11,654 nucleotides of DNA from Clostridiales bacterium. Its GTDB lineage: Bacteria > Bacillota_A > Clostridia > Oscillospirales > Oscillospiraceae. A model generated the notes under the pieces. It was not told the origin of the DNA and ran no database searches. It worked only from the letters and a program-made list of their open reading frames with translations. Shown in pieces: positions 6,981 through 11,654 of the stretch; within the stretch, counting starts at the first letter, position 1, and the number at the start of each line of letters is the position of its first letter. The position numbers and the translations under genes are program-made. Location: the NCBI GenBank assembly GCA_019417795.1, contig DXUR01000060.1, positions 1-11,654 on the forward strand. The letters run 5' to 3'.

Positions 6981-7726
6981 ATGGTACTTGTGACCGGTGA
7001 CTGCCACGGAAATTTTGCAAGGTTTGAGCAAAAACACTTCTCGGAACAAGCTAACATGACGAAGGATGACACGGTCATCATCGCAGGAGACTTCGGCGGC
7101 GTGTGGTTTGGTGACAGCCGCGACGATGAAACGCTGGACTGGCTGGAACGCCTGCCCTTCACGCTTGCCTTCGTCTGCGGCAACCATGAAAACTATGACG
7201 CGCTGGAACGATACCCGGTGGACGATTGGCACGGTGGCAAGGTACACCGTATTCGTCCTCATGTGCTGCATCTGATGCGCGGCCAGATCTTCGAGCTGGA
7301 AGGCTGCCGCTTCTTCACCATGGGCGGCGCAAAAAGCCACGACATCGAGGATGGGATTCTGGAGCCGGACGCCCCGGATTTTGAGCGAAGGCTCATGGCG
7401 CTCCAACGCAAGCCCAGAGCGAGATACCGCATCAACCATATTTCGTGGTGGGCGCGGGAGTGCCCTCCGATGAGGAATATGCCGAAGCGCGGCGAAACCT
7501 CGACGCGGTCGGCTGGCAGGTGGACTACATCATCACCCACTGCGCTCCCACCAGCATCGCCCTCATGGGAAGCCGCCACAACGAGGCGGATCGGCTCACG
7601 GACTTCCTGCAAGAGGTACGGGAAAGAGCAAAATACCACTACTGGCTGTTCGGCCATTATCACGACAACAAAGCCATTGACGAAAAGCACATCCTGCTGT
7701 GGGAGCAGATCGTGCGGATCATCTGA
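6981..7726 (+). pseudogene. Calcineurin-like metallophosphoesterase, single-base frameshift
   Basis: Start ATG at 6981 with AGGAGA at 6968-6973. The first frame carries the family metal-binding motifs GDCHG (D7, H9), GDFGG (D37) and GNHEN (N68, H69), up to about residue 160 (HISWWARE). The remaining motifs, ITHCAP and GHYHDN, are in the next frame up to the stop at 7726. Adding one base near 7460/7461 (gag-tgccc to gag-ctgccc) restores a smooth WWARELPSDEEYAEARRNL reading, giving about 248 aa with all five motifs. Without it, frame one runs on to 7823 as an Arg/Ser-rich nonsense tail. So the gene is either a recent pseudogene or carries a sequencing error. Intact homologues hydrolyse phosphoesters with two metal ions; the substrate is unknown. 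It sits at the end of the recombinase operon. Confidence 0.85.
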
Positions 7727-7734
7727 AGCAGGTC

Positions 7735-7780
7735 AAAGCAGAGGAAAACACGGTGACACCGCCGTGCTTTTCTCTGCTTT
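7735..7780 (+). terminator. Hairpin after the phosphoesterase gene
   Basis: Long imperfect inverted repeat starting 9 bp after the 7726 stop: AAAGCAGAG...ACGG (7735-7753) pairs with the region 7761-7780 with a couple of mismatches and a short loop. T residues lie inside the right arm rather than after it. Probable terminator of the recombinase/phosphoesterase unit. Confidence 0.55.
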
Positions 7781-7819
7781 GAGCGTTGATCAGGCGCACC
7801 ACGCCGGAAAGGAGAAGCT

Positions 7820-8272
7820 ATGAATATCCGCAAGCCCACAGATTACACCACCCTGTTCACCGCGCTGGACGCCGCTGTCGCGGCGCAGCTCCCGCAGATG
7901 GAGCTGTACTGCGAGATTGGCCGAGTGGTCAGCGGCAGGGGCGAAAAAGGCGCCGCTGTCGCGGCGTCGGAATACCTGCAAGCGGCCTATCCCGCAGCCG
8001 ACGGCTTCTCTCCCCGCAATGTGCGCCGGATGCGGGACTTCTACCGGATGTACGGCGATACGCCGGAGTTGCTGGCAGCGGCAATGCGTCTGAACTGGAC
8101 ACAAAATGTGGTCATCATGGAGGCGGAATTGACCATGGACGAGAGGTGCTGGTACATTCGGAAGGCCGCCGAAAGCGGTTTATCCAAAACGGAGCTGCTG
8201 CGGATGATTGAGAGAGCCGAACATTCGGAAATTGCTCTTGGCGAAAGCGTAGATACCTGCTATACTGTAGAA
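7820..8272 (+). CDS. DUF1016 N-terminal (YhcG-N-like) domain protein; 3' end unclear
   Basis: The ATG at 7820 has GGAG at 7811-7814. The first 140 residues match the DUF1016/YhcG N-terminal domain: ELYCEIGRVVSGRGEKG, then FSPRNVRRMRDFY, LNWTQNVVIMEAEL, and MDERCWYIRKAAESGLSKTELLRMIE. In longer family members a PDDEXK nuclease domain follows; none is present here. The open frame continues without a stop to 8761, but from about 8280 it runs one frame out from the phosphatase gene (YLPRQYLPQSDG is a shifted reading of the phosphatase catalytic loop) and looks like out-of-frame sequence. I give the end as about 8272, where meaningful sequence stops; formally the ORF is 7820-8761 (313 aa). The function of the stand-alone N-domain is unknown. 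It may bind DNA or proteins and is common in mobile regions. Confidence 0.68.
8238..8266 (+). promoter_or_regulatory. Likely sigma-A promoter for the phosphatase gene
   Basis: -35 TTGGCG (8238-8243), 17-bp spacer, -10 TATACT (8261-8266). It would start transcription near 8273, 28 bp before the ATG at 8301. It lies in the last meaningful part of the DUF1016 gene and fits a fusion of two formerly separate units. Confidence 0.45.
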
Positions 8273-8300
8273 AATGATGAGTTTTCGGAGAAAAACCAGT

Positions 8301-8780
8301 ATGAAGAATATCCTGTTTATCTGCCACGGCAATATCTGCCGCAGTCCGATGGCAGAGTTTGTGATGAAGGACTTGGTGAAGAAGGCAGGGCTTGCCTCAC
8401 AGTTCCATATCGAGTCGGCGGCCACCAGCCGGGAGGAGATCGGCAACCCGGTCTATCCTCCGGCACGGCGCAAGCTGGCGGAGCATGGGATCTCCTGCGA
8501 CGGTCACGCGGCGCGGCAGCTCACCAATCAGGACTACGACAAGTACGACCTGCTGATCGGCATGGACAGCGCGAATCTGCGGAATATGTACCGCATCTGC
8601 GGCGGCGACTTCGCCGGCAAGCTGCACCTACTGATGGACTACACCGACCACCCTCGCGATGTTGCCGACCCGTGGTATACCGAGGACTTCGAGTCGACTT
8701 GGCGGGATGTGCTGGCGGGGTGTCAGGGGTTGCTGAAAGAATTATTGCAGGAGCGAGGTAACCAGAATGTCACAGAATGA
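8301..8780 (+). CDS. Low-molecular-weight protein tyrosine phosphatase
   Basis: 159-aa cytoplasmic phosphatase of the LMW-PTP family. The N-terminal P-loop CHGNICRS provides the C-x5-R motif (nucleophile C8, R14). The general-acid Asp is D123 in the ADPWY motif. Length and order match complete family members. The start at 8301 places the P-loop at the usual distance from the N-terminus; the longer frame from 8274 would add nine unrelated residues. The RBS is modest (GGAG at 8286-8289, rather far). Family members remove phosphate from protein tyrosine, and in some bacteria from arginine or exopolysaccharide-kinase targets; the substrate here cannot be told. The gene overlaps the out-of-frame extension of the DUF1016 ORF and its own 3' end overlaps the next start by 14 bp. 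Confidence 0.92.
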   Translation: MKNILFICHGNICRSPMAEFVMKDLVKKAGLASQFHIESAATSREEIGNPVYPPARRKLAEHGISCDGHAARQLTNQDYDKYDLLIGMDSANLRNMYRICGGDFAGKLHLLMDYTDHPRDVADPWYTEDFESTWRDVLAGCQGLLKELLQERGNQNVTE

Positions 8781-9642
8781 TAAGATTCAACTGTTCGAGG
8801 ACAAGCGCATCCGCACCGCGTGGGATGAGGAAAAGGAAGAATGGTACTTCTCCATTGTCGATGTGGTAGCTGTGCTGACTGACAGTCCAAATCCTCAAAC
8901 CTACTGGCGCGTACTTAAAAAGCGTTTAAAGGACGAGGGAAATGAAACCGTTACAAGTTGTAACGGTTTGAAAATGACCGCTGCAGACGGCAAGCGCCGT
9001 CTGACTGATGTGGCTGACACCGAGCAGCTTCTCCGCATCATCCAGTCTATTCCTTCGCCGAAAGCAGAGCCGTTCAAGCTATGGTTGGCACAGGTTGGCC
9101 GGGAGCGTATCGAAGAAACTATCGACCCTGAGTTGACCATTGACCGTGCTCTGGAAACTTACCTCAAGAAAGGTTACACCCGCGAATGGATCAACCAACG
9201 GCTGCAGGCCATTCAAGTCCGCAAGGAGCTGACGGATGAGTGGGATGCCCGTGGCGTTCAGAAGGGCGTGGAGTACGCCATCCTCACCGATGAGATCTCC
9301 CGCGCGTGGTCGGGGATGTCCACCCGCCAGTACAAAAATCTAAAGGGCTTGAAAAAGGAAAACCTTCGTGATAACATGACCACGCTGGAGCTGGTGCTGA
9401 ATATGCTGGCGGAAGCCACCACCACACAGTTTTCAAAGGATCGAAAGCCCACGACCTTCCAAGAGAATCTGGAAGTTGCTAAAGCTGGCGGACAGGTTGC
9501 CGGACGAACAAGGAAAGACATTGAGTCACAGTCCAATACGCCGGTCATCTCCCCGAAGAACGCCGCGCAGCTCAATCAGGTCGTGACTGACCTTCTGGAA
9601 GGGGCGGCCGCGGATATGAGCGAGATGCCAGAGGAAAAATAG
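8767..9642 (+). CDS. BRO-N domain protein (phage/mobile-element type)
   Basis: 291-aa protein. The N-terminal 100 residues match the BRO-N domain: IQLFEDKRIRTAWDEEKEEWYFSIVDVV-type opening split by VAVLTDSPNPQTYWRVLKKRL, then KRRLTDVADTEQLLRIIQSIPSPKAEPFKLWLAQVG. BRO-N proteins are common in phages, plasmids and mobile elements; several bind nucleic acid, but the role here is unknown. The C-terminal half is helical and charged (RALETYLKKGYTREWINQRLQAIQ..., EISRAWSGMSTRQYKNLKGLKKENLRDNMTTLELVLNMLAE), as in clostridial members of this size. The start overlaps the phosphatase gene by 14 bp, indicating co-transcription. Just after codon 60, bases 8945-8969 form a perfect inverted repeat inside the coding sequence. 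Sequence is intact and the call is secure at family level. Confidence 0.88.
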   Translation: MSQNDKIQLFEDKRIRTAWDEEKEEWYFSIVDVVAVLTDSPNPQTYWRVLKKRLKDEGNETVTSCNGLKMTAADGKRRLTDVADTEQLLRIIQSIPSPKAEPFKLWLAQVGRERIEETIDPELTIDRALETYLKKGYTREWINQRLQAIQVRKELTDEWDARGVQKGVEYAILTDEISRAWSGMSTRQYKNLKGLKKENLRDNMTTLELVLNMLAEATTTQFSKDRKPTTFQENLEVAKAGGQVAGRTRKDIESQSNTPVISPKNAAQLNQVVTDLLEGAAADMSEMPEEK

Positions 9643-9753
9643 CGTTTTCGCATAATGGTTTTTCACGCGGCCAATTAGCAGCTCTTGAAAGCACCCATTA
9701 AAAAAGTTTGAGAAAAGTTAAAAAAGAACGGAGAATTCCGACTTGCGCATGGC

Positions 9754-9778
9754 ATTTTTGAGCCGGGGGTTCAAAAAT
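9754..9778. repeat. Hairpin, 11-bp stem with GGG loop
   Basis: ATTTTTGAGCC (9754-9764) pairs with GGTTCAAAAAT (9768-9778), with one G-U pair and a 3-nt loop. No T-tract follows on the plus strand. It could serve as a terminator or mRNA 3' end for the BRO gene, or be part of a recombination site. Confidence 0.45.
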
Positions 9779-9807
9779 CTACAGTGCTACGGCATGACAA
9801 GTGAACA

Positions 9808-9846
9808 CCACCCGTGTTTCGAACTTTTTTATCGAAACACGGGTGG
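9808..9846. repeat. Perfect 15-bp inverted repeat (terminator-like)
   Basis: Arms at 9808-9822 and 9832-9846, beginning CCACCCGTG, around the 9-nt loop actttttta. The right arm sequence GAAACACGGGTGG occurs again at 10119-10131. Confidence 0.6.
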
Positions 9847-9856
9847 TTTCTTATAC

Positions 9857-9883
9857 GGAAAGCCTTGCGTCACAAGGCTTTCC
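9857..9883. repeat. Perfect 11-bp inverted repeat
   Basis: GGAAAGCCTTG (9857-9867) pairs with CAAGGCTTTCC (9873-9883) around the loop cgtca; acttttc follows. It lies 10 bp after the previous hairpin, so the two form a tandem pair. Confidence 0.55.
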
Positions 9884-10058
9884 ACTTTTCTTGCATATGT
9901 TCCTATATATCACGAAACACCAAAATTGCGAAGATGTTTTTATACGCCAGCATCGCGGTATGAACACGACTTTTCGATATATTTACAGAAGAGGAAATGG
10001 GCAGTTTGATGTATGTGAGCGCCGATAGCGATATTAGCTATTTTGGAGTAAGGACAAG

Positions 10059-10205
10059 ATGAAAATAGCCGAGTTGAAGACATCTGACATGGATGCCACG
10101 CGAGCTGCAATCCTTTTTGAAACACGGGTGGCACCTTATTCCGAATGCCTTGCTATGGAGGACAATTTACTAAAACGTAGACATTTTGTTAGCTGTCGGA
10201 TATAA
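10059..10205 (+). CDS. Possible 48-aa protein or gene remnant
   Basis: Short frame with a good RBS (GGAGTAAGGA just upstream) that opens MKIAELKTSDMDATRAA and then continues through the second copy of the imperfect direct repeat (FETRVAPYSECLAME). I recognise no family. Its stop codon lies inside the -10 box of the next promoter (TAA within TATAAT), so it ends exactly where the following unit begins. The first repeat copy reads IETRVVSYTESLA in one frame, with similar residues, hinting that both derive from a coding sequence. It may be a truncated gene start joined to other DNA. Low confidence as a functional gene. Confidence 0.3.
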   Translation: MKIAELKTSDMDATRAAILFETRVAPYSECLAMEDNLLKRRHFVSCRI

Positions 10206-10206
10206 T
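10178..10206 (+). promoter_or_regulatory. Sigma-A promoter of the MNT/HEPN pair
   Basis: -35 TAGACA (10178-10183), 17-bp spacer, perfect -10 TATAAT (10201-10206). The start of transcription would be near 10213, giving a leader of only about 15 nt that just covers the RBS AAGGAAG (10214-10220). Confidence 0.72.
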
Positions 10207-10227
10207 AAACCCGAAGGAAGAGTGCTT

Positions 10228-10554
10228 ATGATTTATTCAATCTACGAAATTCAGCAGCGAATCGCGCCGGTGACGAAGCAGTACGGTGTGAAAGCGATAT
10301 TCCTCTTTGGCTCTTACGCAAGAGGTGAAGCCCGAGAGGACAGCGATATCGATTTGCTGGTCGATACCAGCGGAACGAACCTGCGCAGTCTTCTCTCTTT
10401 GGGCGCGCTGTATTGCGACCTTGAAGCGGCGCTGCAAAAGCCAATCGATCTGATTACTGTCAGCGCGCTGGAACAACGTGCGCAAATGCCCAGCGAGGAA
10501 ATGTTCCGTGAAACCGTGATGAAGGAGAAACTGAATGTATATGACGCAGCCTGA
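10228..10554 (+). CDS. MNT-type nucleotidyltransferase antitoxin
   Basis: 108-aa minimal nucleotidyltransferase. The start is the ATG at 10228, placed correctly after AAGGAAG (10214-10220); the frame open upstream to 10186 overlaps the promoter. The core motif FGSYARGEAREDSDIDLLVD supplies G28-S29 and the metal-binding Asp pair D40 and D42, typical of the family, with a following PIDLITV strand. In the MNT/HEPN toxin-antitoxin type, the nucleotidyltransferase neutralises a HEPN ribonuclease by adding AMP to a tyrosine near its active site. Here the partner, which overlaps the 3' end of this gene by 20 bp, is internally deleted, so the enzyme may have no toxin left to act on locally. All visible motifs of the antitoxin are intact. 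Confidence 0.88.
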   Translation: MIYSIYEIQQRIAPVTKQYGVKAIFLFGSYARGEAREDSDIDLLVDTSGTNLRSLLSLGALYCDLEAALQKPIDLITVSALEQRAQMPSEEMFRETVMKEKLNVYDAA

Positions 10555-10678
10555 CCGCCAGCGCATCCAGCATATCCGCGATTACTGCGAAGAGATCCGC
10601 GAAATCATTTGGGAAACCGCGGTCAACGATATTCCCGCCCTGAAGCAGTTCTGCGAGGAACAGCTTGCAGAAAACTGA
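10535..10678 (+). pseudogene. HEPN (DUF86-type) toxin with in-frame internal deletion, 47 aa
   Basis: Starts at the ATG at 10535 with AAGGAG at 10522-10527. The first 20 residues, MYMTQPDRQRIQHIRDYCEE, are a normal HEPN toxin N-terminus. The last part, IIWETAVNDIPALKQFCEE, matches the usual C-terminal helix. Full-length family members are roughly 110-120 aa, so about 65-70 residues are missing between them, including the R-x4-6-H ribonuclease motif and the tyrosine that the antitoxin modifies. The reading frame is kept across the junction (around 10597-10606, IREIIWE). The product cannot have the normal nuclease activity. It may be dead, or may still dimerise with other HEPN proteins or bind the antitoxin. 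The family lengths and the junction reading come from general knowledge of HEPN toxins. Confidence 0.75.
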
Positions 10679-10706
10679 GAATTAAACGATATTGAAGCCG
10701 CCTGAC

Positions 10707-10741
10707 AAAAAGGATGATTTCTTATGAAATCATCCTTTTTT
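10707..10741. terminator. Bidirectional terminator between convergent genes
   Basis: Perfect 15-bp stem, AAAAAGGATGATTTC (10707-10721) with its complement (10726-10740), loop ttat. The A-run on the left and T-run on the right make it work on both strands: for the toxin-antitoxin unit and for the minus-strand DUF6809 gene. Confidence 0.85.
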
Positions 10742-10771
10742 ATTCGTGGGTGAGCGTTTTGCGAGTTGGGA

Positions 10772-11074
10772 TCAAACGTTCTGCTCTGCCGGATGGCAGA
10801 TGCGTTCTTCTTCCTCTCGTTCAAAGGAATAGAGTCCATCTGCTCCCAGCTCCTTTGCCATGCCCCACGCCAGTTTGAAGCCCGCCGTGAAGCTCATCAA
10901 CGTGGCCTCCTCCAGTAATATATTCTGCGCGTCCAGCAGGCGGAGCAGCTTCTTGCGCTTTTCATCATCCATGCCCTCACGTACCTCCTCGCGGGCGGAT
11001 TGGACAGCGCGGACGAGCTGCTCCGGCGGCTTCTTGTCAAACCGTTCCTGCAAGGCTTTCATGTAGTCGTACAT
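10772..11074 (-). CDS. DUF6809-type small protein
   Basis: 100-aa acidic, helical protein. The start is the ATG complementary to 11072-11074, because AAGGAGG lies just upstream on the minus strand; the frame open beyond it is a shadow of the integrase gene. It begins MYDYMKALQERFDKKPPEQ and continues with a long helix (VREGMDDEKRKKLLRLLDAQNILLEEATLMSFTAGFKLAWGMAKEL split over this region). The 'MYDY-KAL--F', 'RK-LLRL-D' and 'F-AGF-LAWG-AKEL' pattern fits the DUF6809 family, small proteins of unknown function common in clostridial phages and conjugative elements. It ends facing the bidirectional terminator and lies 79 bp downstream of the integrase, possibly in the same transcript. Confidence 0.75.
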   Translation of the reverse strand: MYDYMKALQERFDKKPPEQLVRAVQSAREEVREGMDDEKRKKLLRLLDAQNILLEEATLMSFTAGFKLAWGMAKELGADGLYSFEREEEERICHPAEQNV

Positions 11075-11153
11075 GGCATCCCCTCCTTTGGCAGCCACAA
11101 CACATACCACAACTCGCCGCACAAAGCTACTGTTATTTCGATGCTGACTGTAT

Positions 11154-11654
11154 TCATATCTCCAGCATTCCTTGCAGCCCCGCGCTGGCGGCCTTTTTAT
11201 TCTTGTCGAAGGCGTGGGTGTAGATGTCCAGCGTGGTGGAGGGCTGGCTGTGGCCGAGGATGCCCGCCACCGTGGCGACATCCGTGCCGCCCGCGATCAT
11301 CAGACTGGCGGCGGTGTGCCGGAGGGAATGGACGTTCAGTTCCTGCGGCAAGCCGTTCTTCTTGAGGATCAGCTTGAAGCGGTAGGTGAAGGTGGTGGGC
11401 GTCATGGGGAGCTGCGCTCCCTGACGGCGGAACAGGAAGTCATCGGTGGTCAGTTTTCTCTGGTCATAGGTTTCGGTGATGTATGCACATTCCCTTTGAT
11501 ACTCCCGCAGGAGACTTTCCATCTCGGCGGAGAAGTACACATAGCGGTTGCCCGCGCGGGTCTTTGGTTCCTTGACAAAGATCTCCTCGTCCGTCACCTT
11601 GACGGCGTTGCGGCAGATGTGGATGGAACGCTGCTCCCAATCAATGTCGCACCA
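11154..11654 (-). CDS. Tyrosine site-specific integrase, C-terminal part
   Basis: 166 residues of a phage/ICE-type tyrosine recombinase; the 5' part lies beyond the right edge (the frame stays open to base 11654, reading WCDIDWEQRSIHI). The GTG at 11597 is internal. Visible catalytic signatures are the Lys in the EPKTRAGNRY beta-hairpin, the H-x-x-R box HSLRHTAAS, the LGHSQPSTT histidine, and the nucleophile tyrosine in LDIYTH. The first catalytic Arg should lie just outside the window. The enzyme joins an element to a chromosomal site through a 3'-phosphotyrosine intermediate. It points leftwards, away from the rest of its element, which therefore probably extends right. No tRNA or direct-repeat attachment site is visible near its 3' end. 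Partner DUF6809 follows. Confidence 0.93.
   Translation of the reverse strand, partial: WCDIDWEQRSIHICRNAVKVTDEEIFVKEPKTRAGNRYVYFSAEMESLLREYQRECAYITETYDQRKLTTDDFLFRRQGAQLPMTPTTFTYRFKLILKKNGLPQELNVHSLRHTAASLMIAGGTDVATVAGILGHSQPSTTLDIYTHAFDKNKKAASAGLQGMLEI

Larger units (their letters stand above)
9643..10058. other. Intergenic stretch rich in hairpins
   Basis: About 415 bp with no gene I can support; the frames at 9743-10009 and 9801-10028 pass straight through the hairpins and lack protein-like composition. It is AT-richer than the flanking genes. A small inverted repeat ATAGC/GCTAT lies at 10025-10041. The larger hairpins are listed separately. Confidence 0.55.

Noticed and set aside
9760..9780. 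GGGGGTTCAAAA looks like a tRNA T-loop, which might mark an attachment site
   Set aside because: The following bases do not pair as a T-stem and no acceptor or anticodon arms are found; it is explained by the 9754-9778 hairpin.
9801..10028. 75-aa and 88-aa frames in the hairpin region
   Set aside because: They pass through two perfect inverted repeats and lack an RBS.
1..11654. CRISPR array, rRNA or tRNA genes
   Set aside because: No regularly spaced repeats and no rRNA or complete tRNA fold were seen on either strand.

Overview
The window looks like an accessory (mobile-element) region from a Gram-positive anaerobe of the Clostridia, most likely a gut Oscillospiraceae-type genome. That is an inference from moderately high GC, strong AGGAGG-type ribosome binding sites, and the gene set: large serine recombinases, a sigma-like HTH protein, a SHOCT-like small protein, DUF1016, BRO and DUF6809 proteins. 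No species can be named from the sequence.

Layout, left to right. Positions 1-188 hold the 3' end of a chromosomal-type msrB, closed by a perfect 18-bp hairpin. A two-TM protein with a YcxB-like C-terminus follows (315-962). About 700 bp without a convincing gene (963-1684) contains several terminator-like hairpins and may be an element boundary or decayed DNA. The recombination module starts with a short sigma-70 region-4-like HTH protein (1685-2155). Next is a roughly 400-bp GC-rich stretch full of hairpins and ending in a strong terminator, which is my best candidate for an unassigned structured RNA (2206-2616). Then come a 47-aa helical protein and three tightly overlapping serine-recombinase-type genes (3007-6964). 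The outer two have the catalytic Ser and a zinc ribbon. The middle one has neither a catalytic domain nor a zinc ribbon.

Downstream on the same strand is an accessory block: a metallophosphoesterase broken by a single-base frameshift (6981-7726), a DUF1016 N-terminal-domain protein, a low-molecular-weight protein tyrosine phosphatase with its own likely promoter, and a BRO-N protein (8767-9642). A 580-bp gap (9643-10227) carries three hairpins, an imperfect 36-bp direct repeat and a very good sigma-A promoter. That promoter drives an MNT/HEPN toxin-antitoxin pair whose toxin has lost its central part by an in-frame deletion, leaving a 47-aa remnant without the active site. A bidirectional terminator separates this from the convergent minus-strand genes: a DUF6809 protein and the C-terminal part of a tyrosine integrase that runs off the right edge.

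The serine-recombinase operon is probably the excision/integration machinery of one element. The tyrosine integrase belongs to a second element or an older layer. Mosaic base composition inside the first recombinase, the frameshifted phosphoesterase, the out-of-frame DUF1016/phosphatase junction and the gutted toxin all point to an old, partly decaying composite island.
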